Source: Flavobacteriales bacterium (lineage in GTDB: Bacteria; Bacteroidota; Bacteroidia; Flavobacteriales_F; PHOS-HE28). Taken from it: a DNA stretch of 9,890 bases. Location of the stretch: positions 1 to 9,890 of the forward strand of contig JADJDP010000011.1 in assembly GCA_016702645.1 (NCBI GenBank), written 5' to 3'. Below are positions 1 to 6,798 of the stretch, piece after piece (within the stretch, counting starts at the first letter, position 1; every line of letters begins with the position of its first letter). The translations under genes and the position numbers were made by a program. Under the pieces are notes generated by a model. That model ran no database searches. It saw only the letters and a list, made by a program, of their open reading frames with translations, and was not told the DNA's origin.

Positions 1-229
1 GTTCCCGGTGGCGAGGAAAGCGAAAGGAGGCTGCTGACGATGGAGTCCATCGGTGCGTCCACCGATGAGGAACCACTGCCCATCGTCGTTGCCCCCATGC
101 GAACGACTGCAACGCGGCATGCCTGGTACCGTGACCTCCTCCAGCACCATGGCAACTGCGCTGGCCGTCGAAGTATTGCGCGGACAGGAAGAAGGGGAGA
201 AATGCAGCGAGGAGAGGATGTGTTTCTAT
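1..229 (-). pseudogene. N-terminal part of a Kelch-like secreted protein, frame-disrupted, cut by window edge
   Basis: Read on the minus strand, this holds the beginning of a secreted protein broken across frames. One frame gives a hydrophobic signal-peptide-like stretch, LLAAFLPFFLSAQYFDGQ (about 206-155). Another frame gives LQSFAWGQ, and the frame that reaches the edge gives QWFLIGGRTDGLH followed by RQQPPFAFLATGN. The WxxIGGRxDGLH pattern is what I know from Kelch-like, beta-propeller proteins of Bacteroidota that are exported and often carry a type IX sorting domain; the C-terminus is outside the window. The start near 229 is a guess: ATAGAAACAC here may be a damaged ATGAAACAC. It lies 27 bases downstream of the SQR gene on the same strand. 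At least two frame changes are needed, as in the neighbouring SQR gene, so these may be sequence errors and not true decay. Family assignment is moderate; the boundaries are uncertain. Confidence 0.45.
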
Positions 230-256
230 GAAATTCTGGGGACGTGTCGACATCGA

Positions 257-1454
257 TCAGCCTTGTGCCCGGCCTCGCAGGATGAAGTTCCAGTGACAAC
301 CGGGGAGCACTTCCCGTTTCAACTGGTACATGCTCCAGCGCTCTTTGCTCTGGTCGAACGGAAATGTCTCCTACGGTTGTTGTTGTAGTCGAATTCCGCG
401 AGCACCAGCTTGCCATAACCGCATCAATGGACAGGAGGTATACCTGTTATAGTCAGCTGGCAGAGGCCTGTTGGCCATGGCCGCGAGCATGTTCGCCACC
501 ACGGCGGGTGTTTGCTTGCGAATGGCAGCGCCGGTCTTCGAGGTGGGTAACCCGGCCGCGTCGCCGATGCTCCACACGTTCGAATACTTCACGTGGCGCA
601 GGCTGTGCTTGTCCACGTCCACCCAACCGGCGGCGTTGGCCAGTGGGCTCTGTTTGATGAAATCCGGCGCGCTCTGTGGCGGCGTCACATGGAGCATGTC
701 ATAGTCCACCCACTTCACCTCGTCCTTGTTCATCTCTCCGGAAGCCAACGAATCGCGCACGCTTGTTCGGCCCATCGATCTCTTCGAGCTTCCAGAAGAA
801 ATTGAGCTTGATCCCACCGCGCTCCACCACCTTCAACAAGGTCTTCTCGTAGCGTGGTACCGCGAAAAGCTTGGTTCCGCCGCTCCAGTACTGGATGTCC
901 ATGTCCTTCAACACACCTTCCCTGCGCCAATGGTCGGCAGCGAGGTACATGATCTTGTGAGGCGCACCACCACATTTCACGGGTGTGTGCGGGTTGTGGA
1001 ACACGGGCCTTGCCCTTCTTCGTGCCCTTGATGCACTCCCAGGTGTAGGGCGCATAAGCGAAGCTGTAGTTGGAGCAGACCCCGTTCTTTCCAAGGTTCT
1101 CCTGCAAGCCCTTCACCGCGTTCCAGTCCAATTGGATGCCCGGGCACACGAGCAATTGATCGTAGCCGATCGCTTCCCCACTGGCTAGACCACTTCGCTG
1201 CGCTCCGGCTGGACGGAGGCCACTTTGTCCCCGATCCACCTCGCTCCTCGGAATGAAGTCCTTCTCGTTGCGTTCGGTGTCCTTGATGTTGAAGGCACCG
1301 CCACCGACCAAGGTCCAAGCGGGTTGGTAGTAGTGTTTTCCGAAGGCTCCACGATGCCGACCTTCAACTTGCCGTTCTTGAACAGAAGCAAGGCGGCTGC
1401 GGAAAGACCAGCGTTGCCGCCACCGATCACGAGGACTTGAAAGTGCTTTGCCAT
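257..1454 (-). pseudogene. sqr: Type II sulfide:quinone oxidoreductase (FAD-dependent), multiply frameshifted
   Basis: A membrane-associated flavoprotein of this family oxidises sulfide to sulfane sulfur and passes electrons to quinone. The ATG at 1454 gives MAKHFQVLVIGGGNAGLSAA, the Rossmann GxGxxG FAD-binding motif. Stitching frames then gives the QPAWTLVGGG segment, LVCPGIQLDW, and VKCGGAPHKIMYLA with the Cys expected in the type II SQR active site. Near the C-terminus come VWSIGDAAGLPTSKTGAA (second FAD-binding block) and WNFILRGRAQG before TGA at 257-259. The order and spacing match a complete protein of about 400 residues. Frame changes fall near 1336-1339 (A run one short), 1250 (two bases short), 1188 (G lost), 1005-1007 (extra base), 740 (extra base), 422 and 370. 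LPGCHWNF near the end may hide a compensating pair. It diverges from the persulfide dioxygenase gene. I label it broken as read; because the rest of the protein is conserved it may be intact in the organism. Confidence 0.8.
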
Positions 1455-1505
1455 GGCGAAAGGGTTACCGCGATGCGAACGTATCGCGCCCATTCAGCCC
1501 CAAGC

Positions 1506-1519
1506 GTGACGATCCTCAC
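1506..1519. promoter_or_regulatory. Candidate Crp-type operator GTGA-N6-TCAC in the divergent sqr/dioxygenase region
   Basis: The 168-base space between the two divergent genes contains GTGACGATCCTCAC, a perfect inverted repeat of GTGA and TCAC with six bases between. This is the core geometry of a CRP-family site (TGTGA-N6-TCACA), although the outer bases are C and C and not T and A. A Crp/Fnr-family regulator with a CRP-like recognition helix is encoded about 2.4 kb away, so the site is a reasonable operator candidate. A 14-base motif of this kind can arise by chance; the position is what makes it notable. Confidence 0.4.
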
Positions 1520-1622
1520 CGAAGGGCCGCGATACTGACAAGGATCAGCAACGCGCGTTCATCCCAGCTGAGTTTTGTTCCGCCGACGCCAACCATGCGC
1601 GGCGATCAACCGCGAGGATCGA

Positions 1623-3019
1623 GTGATCTATACCGGATGTCTGGCGCACGGCGCCTATTACATCGAGAGCAATGGCGAAGCGGTAGCGACCGATCCGCTG
1701 CGCGAAGTGCAACCCTACATCGATCATGCTACGCGCGACGGTGCGAAGATCAAATACGTGCTGGAGACCCACTTCCACGCGAATTTTGTGAGCGGCCACC
1801 TCGACCTTGCCAAGAAGACGGGCGCCACGATCGTATACGGACCTACGGCCAAACCGGGCTTCGAGGCGATGGTGGCCACCGACGGGCAGGAACTCACCGT
1901 GGGCAAAGTGCTCATCCGGGTGATCCATACGCCAGGGCACACGTTGGAGAGCACCACCTATTTGCTCATCGACGAGACCGGAAAGGAGAAGTGCATCTTC
2001 ACAGGGGACACGCTTTTCATTGGTGACGTTGGCCGTCCCGACTTGGCGCAGCACGTGATCGCCGATCTCACGGAGGACAAGCTGGCAGGTATGCTCTTCG
2101 ATTCGCTACGCAGCAAGATCATGCCCCTGAGCGATGATCTGATCGTGTATCCCAACCACGGCGCTGGAAGTGCGTGCGGCAAGATGATGAGCAAGGAAAC
2201 GCAGGACACGCTGGGCCACCAGAAACGTACGAACTATGCCTTGCGTGCGAACATGACCAAGGAGGAGTTCAAAAAGGAACTGCTCACCGGCCTGATGCCC
2301 CTCCGGGCTACTTCCCCAAAACGTGCTGATGAACATCAAAGGCTATGAGTCCCTGGACACGGTACTGGAACGCGCACGTGTGGCACACTCCCCGGAAGCA
2401 TTTGAAGCAGTGGCAGCCGCGCACGAGGCCCTCATCATCGATGCGCGCATCGCAAGCGACTTCGCGAAGGGCGTCATTCCCGGCAGCATCAACTGCGGTT
2501 TGGATGGCAGCTGCGCGATGTGGGTGGGTGAGATGGTGCCCGACCTCAAACAGCAGATCCTGCTGGTCACCGACCACGGAAAAGAAGAAGAGGCCATGAT
2601 CCGCCTGAGCCGCATCGGGCATGATGGGCTCGTGGGCTACTTGAAGGGCGGTTTCGACGCTTGGAAAGCGGCGGGCAAGCCCGTGGATACCATGGTGCGC
2701 ATCAGTGCCGAGGAGTTCGCCGCGCGGTATGCGATGAAGCCGCTGGTCTTCGACGTGCGCAAGAAGAGCGAGTTCGAAGCGGAACATGTCGTTGGCGCGT
2801 TGAACATCCCACTCAATCAACTGAACAACCACCTTGCGGAGATCCCCAAGGACACACCATTCATCCTGCATTGTGCCGGGGGCTACCGCAGCATGATCGC
2901 TGCTTCAATGCTGAAAGCCCGTGGCTGGGAGAGCTCGTTGACGTTGCCGATGGTTTCGCCGGATCCGGAACACCAATGTGCCGCGCACGGCATTCGTGCA
3001 GCCCACCACCTTACTGTAG
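1623..3019 (+). CDS. Persulfide dioxygenase-like MBL-fold protein fused to two rhodanese domains (frameshifted as read)
   Basis: The N-terminal half is a metallo-beta-lactamase fold of the persulfide dioxygenase (ETHE1/CstB-like) type: THFHANFVSGH at 1767-1799, TPGHTLESTTYLL, FTGDTLFIGDVGRPDL and YPNHGAGSACGK supply metal-ligand positions. Two rhodanese domains follow. The first (about 2430-2680) has LVTDHGKEEE where the catalytic Cys would be, so it is probably inactive. The second (about 2740-3015) has HCAGGYRSM with Cys at 2872-2874. Such fusions oxidise a persulfide to sulfite and can move sulfane sulfur to form thiosulfate. Reading needs four single-base corrections: C runs at 2298-2301 and 2314-2317, then near 2930 and 2962, after which the protein ends IRNTNVPRTAFVQPTTLL at TAG 3017-3019. 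The start is unclear: GTG at 1623 fits homology best but lacks a few usual N-terminal residues, TTG at 1575 is in frame without homology, and ATG at 1595 is out of frame. The usual HxHAD motif reads HFHAN here. Confidence 0.85.
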
Positions 3020-3074
3020 CCCGATGAGCAATGACCTTCACGGACCGCATGGGCGATGGAACGGGTTGCTGCCA

Positions 3075-3089
3075 GTGATTGATCATCAC
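3075..3089. promoter_or_regulatory. Palindrome GTGAT-N5-ATCAC, candidate Crp/Fnr-family operator
   Basis: The gap between the dioxygenase stop (3019) and the DUF6132 start (3138) contains GTGATTGATCATCAC, with perfect 5-base arms around TGATC and a nested TGATCA. It resembles a CRP/FNR-type site with one extra base in the spacer (GTGA-N7-TCAC). The surrounding sequence contains probable one-base errors, so the true spacing might be standard. It is placed to control the three small downstream genes and shares its half-sites with the motif at 1506-1519. This is inference from pattern and position only. Confidence 0.4.
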
Positions 3090-3137
3090 GGTCGAACAAT
3101 GGAGTTGACCGGACCTTGTGCTGAAAACAACAAGTTC

Positions 3138-3358
3138 ATGGGGCGGAAATGGACGATCATTGGGGCCGGTGCCATGCTCGGTGCGATCGGCGGGTGGCTG
3201 TACTGGAGCAATTTCGGTTGCACCACAGGGTGTGCAATTACCAGCAGCCCCGTTAACAGCACCCTTTATGGTTCGCTCATGGAGGTCTCGTGCTGAGCCT
3301 CTTCGAGCCGAAAGGTCACCGCCCTGATGGGACGCAAGATCCGACCGGAACACTATGA
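3138..3358 (+). CDS. DUF6132-like small membrane protein (one frameshift)
   Basis: ATG at 3138 gives MGRKWTIIGAGAMLGAIGG, then LYWSNFGCTTGCAITS and SPVNSTLYGSLM. This is one glycine-rich transmembrane helix, a two-Cys loop and the NSTLYG motif before a second helix, which I recognise as the DUF6132 pattern of Bacteroidota. As read the frame ends early at TGA 3294-3296. Restoring one G at 3281-3282 continues GGLVLSLFEPKGHRPDGT and ends at TGA 3356-3358, giving about 73 residues, the usual size. The function of the family is unknown to me; the Cys pair and the sulfur-oxidising neighbours suggest a redox or sulfur-related membrane role, which is inference. An in-frame ATG at 3024 could extend it by 38 residues, but that stretch is polar, does not resemble the family and contains the palindrome at 3075. 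The stop overlaps the ATGs at 3355 and 3358, suggesting an operon with the next gene. Confidence 0.7.
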
Positions 3359-3369
3359 TGGAGCGAGCA

Positions 3370-3600
3370 ATGACGAACTGGGATGCGACCCGCTGGCTCC
3401 GGCTGGTGCTCGCGATCATCTTCCTCATCGCAGGATCGGGCCAACAAGAACCTGTGGCCTATGTCGCTGCCGCGTTCTTCGGGGTTCAAGCACTGTTCAA
3501 TCTGGGTTGCTGCGGTGCTTCCTGCGCATCACCGCGCACGGGCGATCCCCGAACGACCAACGTGGAAACAAAAGAGGTCATCTACGAAGAGGTCCACTGA
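3370..3600 (+). CDS. Small YgaP/DUF2892-like inner-membrane protein
   Basis: A 76-residue protein starting MTNWDATRWLRLVLAI, followed by two hydrophobic segments (about residues 9-23 and 30-46) and the Cys cluster GCCGASCASP, then a polar tail. It resembles the short two-helix YgaP-like (DUF2892) proteins found beside rhodanese genes, though the match is by overall form and I cannot score it. I chose ATG at 3370 because GGAG lies seven bases upstream and the homologous motif starts there; ATGs at 3355 and 3358 are in frame and overlap the upstream stop. The frame is intact. It sits between the DUF6132 gene and the thioredoxin gene with gaps of 11 and 2 bases, so all three are probably co-transcribed. 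The three Cys residues next to a thioredoxin gene suggest thiol or persulfide chemistry at the membrane, an inference without direct support. Confidence 0.65.
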   Translation: MTNWDATRWLRLVLAIIFLIAGSGQQEPVAYVAAAFFGVQALFNLGCCGASCASPRTGDPRTTNVETKEVIYEEVH

Positions 3601-3602
3601 AC

Positions 3603-3911
3603 ATGGGAACGAAACCAACTTCCTTCAATGCACTGATCAACGGTGAAAAGCCCGTGGTGGTGGACTTCTATGCCGAATGGTGCGGACCGTGCAAAATGAT
3701 GAAGCCCATCCTCGATGAGTTCAAAGGCATGGTGGGTGATCGCGCCACGGTTATCAAAGTGGATGTGGACAAGAACCCGGCAGCCGCCCAGGCCTATGGC
3801 GTGCGCGGTGTGCCCACACTGGCCATCTTCAAGAAAGGGGAGATCGTCTGGCGGAGATCCGGCGTGATCAGTGCCGCCCAACTACAGGGCGTCCTTCAGC
3901 CCTTTCTCTGA
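3603..3911 (+). CDS. Thioredoxin family protein
   Basis: A complete 102-residue thioredoxin fold: VVVDFYAEWCGPCKMMKP has the WCGPC active site at residues 26-30, VIKVDVDKNP is the central strand region, and GVRGVPTLAIFKKG contains the cis-proline loop. There is no signal peptide, so it should act in the cytoplasm, reducing disulfides or persulfides. ATG 3603 is two bases after the previous stop, the last gene of the DUF6132/YgaP-like/thioredoxin run. In persulfide metabolism thioredoxins can release sulfane sulfur from rhodanese or reduce protein persulfides, which fits the dioxygenase-rhodanese gene upstream; whether this one does so is inferred. Its 3' end overlaps the Crp-family gene on the other strand by 30 bases (3882-3911). 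No frame problem was found in this gene, unlike most neighbours. Confidence 0.93.
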   Translation: MGTKPTSFNALINGEKPVVVDFYAEWCGPCKMMKPILDEFKGMVGDRATVIKVDVDKNPAAAQAYGVRGVPTLAIFKKGEIVWRRSGVISAAQLQGVLQPFL

Positions 3912-4523
3912 AGCGGGCTTCCAGTCGGCCGACACGTGTACTTCGATGGAGCCACGTGACACGGTTACGCGACCCACGTGCTGGAGTTGATGCAACAACC
4001 GGCGATCACCTCGCGCGGTGAGTTGAGTTCCTGCGCGATGTCCTGGTGTGTGACCTTCAAGATGTGGTTGCCGGTGGCCTGCACGCGCTTCACCAGGTAG
4101 TTCCAAAGCTGTTCATCCAGCTTGTGGAACGCCACCACTTCGATCGTCTCGAGCAATTCACCGAAGCGCTGTGCTTGGGTATCGTTCACGAAGCGCCGCC
4201 ATTCCGGATATACCATCCACTCTTCCATGTACCGCGCGGGTATCATGAGCAGTTCGGCATCCTCTTCCACCACCGCCATCACGCTGCTGGTCCGTTTCGA
4301 TCCGCAGCAGGTCAGTGACATGGCACACGATTCCCCGGGCATGATGTGATAGAGGAAACGCTCCCGGCCTTCGGGGTCCTGTGCCAGGATGCGGAGGCTG
4401 CCCTTGCGCACGATCGGGATGTGAGCGATCGGATCACCAGTGCGCATCGTTCGGTGCCCGCAGGAGCGAGCGATGCACCACCACGCTCTCGAACTCGCGC
4501 TGCAACTTGGGGTCGGTGAACAT
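3882..4523 (-). CDS. Crp/Fnr-family transcriptional regulator (frameshifted as read)
   Basis: The N-terminal cyclic-nucleotide-binding-type beta roll is seen in MRTGDPIAHIPIVRKGSLRI, then ERFLYHIMPGESCAMSLTCC and AELLMIPARYMEEWM. It is followed by a dimerisation helix and a C-terminal HTH: HILKVTHQDIAQELNSPREVI and, in the next frame, RLLHQLQHVGRVTVSRGSIEV. The recognition helix has R-E-V-x-x-R as in E. coli CRP. Three one-base losses split it, near 4003, 4450 and 4463. Corrected, it runs from ATG 4523 (MFTDPKLQREFESVVVH) to TAG 3882-3884, about 214 residues, normal for the family. Residues SIPFYLAN continue in frame upstream of that ATG, so the true start may be earlier. The sensor domain has CAMSLTCC and lacks the N-terminal Cys cluster of FeS-type Fnr. 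It faces the sulfur genes and probably regulates them; two GTGA/TCAC palindromes nearby fit its helix. Confidence 0.85.
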
Positions 4524-4672
4524 GTTGGCAAGGTAGAACGGGATGCTACCGGTACAAGGTTCACCCCTGCTCGCTGGCTCCTGGGTATCAACGCAACAAG
4601 GTTCGCATCCTGCGACTGCTGGCGGCGAGAACCATCACCAGCGACAACACCTTTGTGCATATACCATTCACC

Positions 4673-5266
4673 ATGCGCAAACTGAAGATCTCCGCCTTGG
4701 CCTTCGCCATGGGCATCACCGCTACGCTGCAAACCGGTTGCTACGGCGAGTTCGCCCTCACGAACATCGTGTACGATTGGAACGGCACCGTAAGCCCCAA
4801 CAAGTTCGTGAAGAGCCTCGTTTTCTTCGGGCTTTGCATCATCCCGGTATACGGTGTTGCGGTCTTCATCGACGCCATCATCCTCAACCTGATCGAGTTC
4901 TGGACAGGCACCAACCCGGTGAGCATGAACGAGGGCGACTACGAGATGCAGCTCGTCACCGTGAAGGGCGACCGGTTCAAGATGGAGGCGACCAAGGACA
5001 CCTTCACCACCACTCAGCTCACAGGCAAGAAAGCCGGTGAAGTGCGCATCATGAAGTTCGATCGCGCAGCGCTGACGTGGAAGTACACCGATAGCAAGGT
5101 GTGCGACCAACCGGTGATGACCTTCCTCGATGCCGAGGGCGATCAAGTGCGGCTGTACACGACCACTGGCACCGTGGACCTCGCGATGAGCGACTTGAAC
5201 AACGAGGAGTTGCTACTTGCCAAGTTCGGCGCTCAGCGGAACGAGGCCATGGCCTGCTCGGACTGA
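4673..5266 (+). CDS. DUF3332 family lipoprotein
   Basis: A 197-residue protein of the DUF3332 family, whose function is not known. ATG 4673 gives MRKLKISALAFAMGITATLQ then TGC: a basic start, a hydrophobic core and Cys23 as likely lipidation site, although the Leu is at -4 and not the usual -3 of a lipobox. The family hallmarks follow: CYGEFALTNIVYDWNG, a hydrophobic helix around residues 47-75 (SLVFFGLCIIPVYGVAVFID), EFWTGTNPVSMNEG, then a soluble beta-rich region with KMEATKDTFTTTQL. GTG at 4655 would add six residues but weakens the signal peptide, so ATG is preferred. The gene is intact, single, divergent from the Crp-family gene across about 150 bases, and ends just before a strong terminator. 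No link with the sulfur genes is visible other than position. Confidence 0.85.
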   Translation: MRKLKISALAFAMGITATLQTGCYGEFALTNIVYDWNGTVSPNKFVKSLVFFGLCIIPVYGVAVFIDAIILNLIEFWTGTNPVSMNEGDYEMQLVTVKGDRFKMEATKDTFTTTQLTGKKAGEVRIMKFDRAALTWKYTDSKVCDQPVMTFLDAEGDQVRLYTTTGTVDLAMSDLNNEELLLAKFGAQRNEAMACSD

Positions 5267-5280
5267 TCAGCGTTGATGAC

Positions 5281-5317
5281 AACGAAGAAGCCCCGACATC
5301 GTCGGGGCTTCTTCGTT
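5281..5317. terminator. Bidirectional terminator hairpin between the DUF3332 gene and fumC
   Basis: AACGAAGAAGCCCCGAC (5281-5297) is perfectly complementary to GTCGGGGCTTCTTCGTT (5301-5317) with an ATC loop, a 17-base-pair stem. It lies 14 bases after the DUF3332 stop and 14 bases beyond the fumC stop, between convergent genes. The A/T-rich outer arms (GAAGAA and TTCTTC) supply a weak T-rich end in both directions. Confidence 0.9.
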
Positions 5318-5331
5318 CGTGGGCGTCGAGA

Positions 5332-6726
5332 TCACCCCTCGCTCACCATCTTGCTCGGATCGCACCAGAGATCGAACTGCTCGCTGGTGACGTGGCCCAG
5401 TGCCAGCGCGGCAGCCTTCAGCGTGGTTCCTTCCTTGTGCGCCTTCTTCGCGATCTCCGCGGCCTTGTAGTAGCCGATGTGCGGATTGAGGCTGGTCACG
5501 AGCATCAAGGAGTTGTTCAGGTGCTGCTTGATCACCGTTTCGTTCGGCTCGATGCCCTCAGCGCACCGATCGTTGAAACTGACGCAGGCATCGCCTAGGA
5601 GGCGCCCGCTCAGCAGCACGTTCGCAGCGATCAATGGTTTGAACACGTTCAGTTCGAAGTGGCCCTGCATGCCGCCGATGCTCACCGCCACATCGTTGCC
5701 GATCACTTGAGCACACACCATCGTGAGCGCTTCGGGCTGCGTTGGGTTCACCTTGCCCGGCATGATGGACGAGCCGGGCTCGTTGTCTGGGATCACCAGT
5801 TCACCGATCCCGCTGCGCGGGCCGCTGCTGAGGATGCGGATGTCGTTCGCGATCTTCATCAACGACACGGCCAGGCGCTTGAACGCACCGCTCAGTTCCA
5901 CCATGGCATCATGCGCGGCGAGCGATTCGAACTTGTTCGGCGCTGTAACGAAAGGAAGTCCCGTCAGCTCCGCGATCTTCTTCGCAACGACCACGCTGTA
6001 GCCCTTCGGTGCATTGAGGCCCGTGCCTACCGCCGTTCCGCCAAGCGCCAACTCACGGATCATCTCCAGCGCGTTGTTGATCGCGCGCATGCCGTTGTCG
6101 AGCTGCTGCACGTAACCACTGAACTCTTGTCCGAGCGTGAGCGGCGTTGCGTCCATGAAGTGCGTACGGCCGGTCTTTACAATACCCGCGAAGGTCTTCG
6201 CCTTCTTGTCCAACGTTTCGCGCAGCTTCTTCACGCCGGGCAAGGTCACCTCCACGGTCAGCTTGTAGGCCGCGATGTGCATGGCCGTCGGGTAGGTGTC
6301 GTTGCTGCTCTGGCTCTTGTTGACGTCGTCGTTCGGGTTGAGGACCTTCTGCTCATCGGTGAGCTTGCCCCCGCTAAGCACATGGCCACGGTAGGCGATC
6401 ACCTCGTTCACGTTCATGTTGCTCTGCGTGCCACTGCCCGTTTGCCAGATCACCAAGGGGAACTGGTCATCGAGGGCACCTGTAAGGATCTCGTCGCAGA
6501 CCTTGCCAATGAGATCGCTCTTCTCCTTCGGCAACTTGCCCAGTTCCACGTTCGTGAGCGCAGCGGCCTTCTTCAAGTAGGCGAAGGCATGCACGATCTC
6601 GCGCGGCATGCTGCCCGGCGGGCCGATCTTGAAATTGTTGCGGCTGCGCTCGGTCTGTGCGCCCCAATACTTGTCGGCGGGGACCTTCACCTCGCCCATC
6701 GTGTCCTTCTCGATCCGGTATTCCAT
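5332..6726 (-). CDS. fumC: Class II fumarate hydratase
   Basis: Catalyses the reversible hydration of fumarate to L-malate in the TCA cycle, as an iron-independent cytoplasmic homotetramer. The 464-residue length is normal for the class. Visible motifs are EYRIEKDTMGEVKVPADKYW at the start, GSGTQSNMNVNEV (residues 97-109), KSQSSNDTYPTAMH (137-150), TGRTHFMDATP with the conserved His near residue 189, and the superfamily signature GSSIMPGKVNP at 318-328, which carries the catalytic Ser loop. ATG 6726 is the expected start. The reading frame is uninterrupted, in contrast to the genes left of 4523. It lies 101 bases downstream of prfB on the same strand, and its 5' region has a palindrome at 6743-6761. 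Transcription ends at the shared hairpin at 5281-5317. Confidence 0.98.
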   Translation of the reverse strand: MEYRIEKDTMGEVKVPADKYWGAQTERSRNNFKIGPPGSMPREIVHAFAYLKKAAALTNVELGKLPKEKSDLIGKVCDEILTGALDDQFPLVIWQTGSGTQSNMNVNEVIAYRGHVLSGGKLTDEQKVLNPNDDVNKSQSSNDTYPTAMHIAAYKLTVEVTLPGVKKLRETLDKKAKTFAGIVKTGRTHFMDATPLTLGQEFSGYVQQLDNGMRAINNALEMIRELALGGTAVGTGLNAPKGYSVVVAKKIAELTGLPFVTAPNKFESLAAHDAMVELSGAFKRLAVSLMKIANDIRILSSGPRSGIGELVIPDNEPGSSIMPGKVNPTQPEALTMVCAQVIGNDVAVSIGGMQGHFELNVFKPLIAANVLLSGRLLGDACVSFNDRCAEGIEPNETVIKQHLNNSLMLVTSLNPHIGYYKAAEIAKKAHKEGTTLKAAALALGHVTSEQFDLWCDPSKMVSEG

Positions 6727-6742
6727 GATCCTCGTTGTTCTG

Positions 6743-6761
6743 GTCGACCCGGTGGGTCGAC
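6743..6761. repeat. Perfect inverted repeat GTCGACCC-GGT-GGGTCGAC upstream of fumC
   Basis: Eight-base arms with a three-base loop lie 16 bases upstream of the fumC start codon. A related weaker inverted repeat, CGACC-CAAA-GGTCG, follows at 6775-6788, so the TCGACC word occurs several times in about 45 bases. This could be a 5'-leader hairpin of fumC, a regulator site, or part of a small dispersed palindromic element. No T-run follows it on either strand, so an intrinsic terminator for prfB is less likely. Confidence 0.6.
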
Positions 6762-6798
6762 GTTACAAATGGCTCGACCCAAAGGTCGCTTGGCTTGC

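Noticed and set aside
3024..3137. Longer DUF6132 start or a separate small gene from ATG 3024
   Set aside because: In frame with DUF6132 but polar, unlike the family N-terminus, and it contains the palindrome at 3075; kept as intergenic.
4554..4604. ACAAGGTTC direct repeat, two copies 42 bases apart, upstream of the Crp-family gene
   Set aside because: Nine exact bases with loose similarity around them; too short to call a repeat array or operator.
4524..5146. Minus-strand extension of the Crp-family frame across the DUF3332 gene
   Set aside because: Only the part below about 4450 has Crp/Fnr similarity in this frame; the rest is antisense to DUF3332 and is an accidental open frame.
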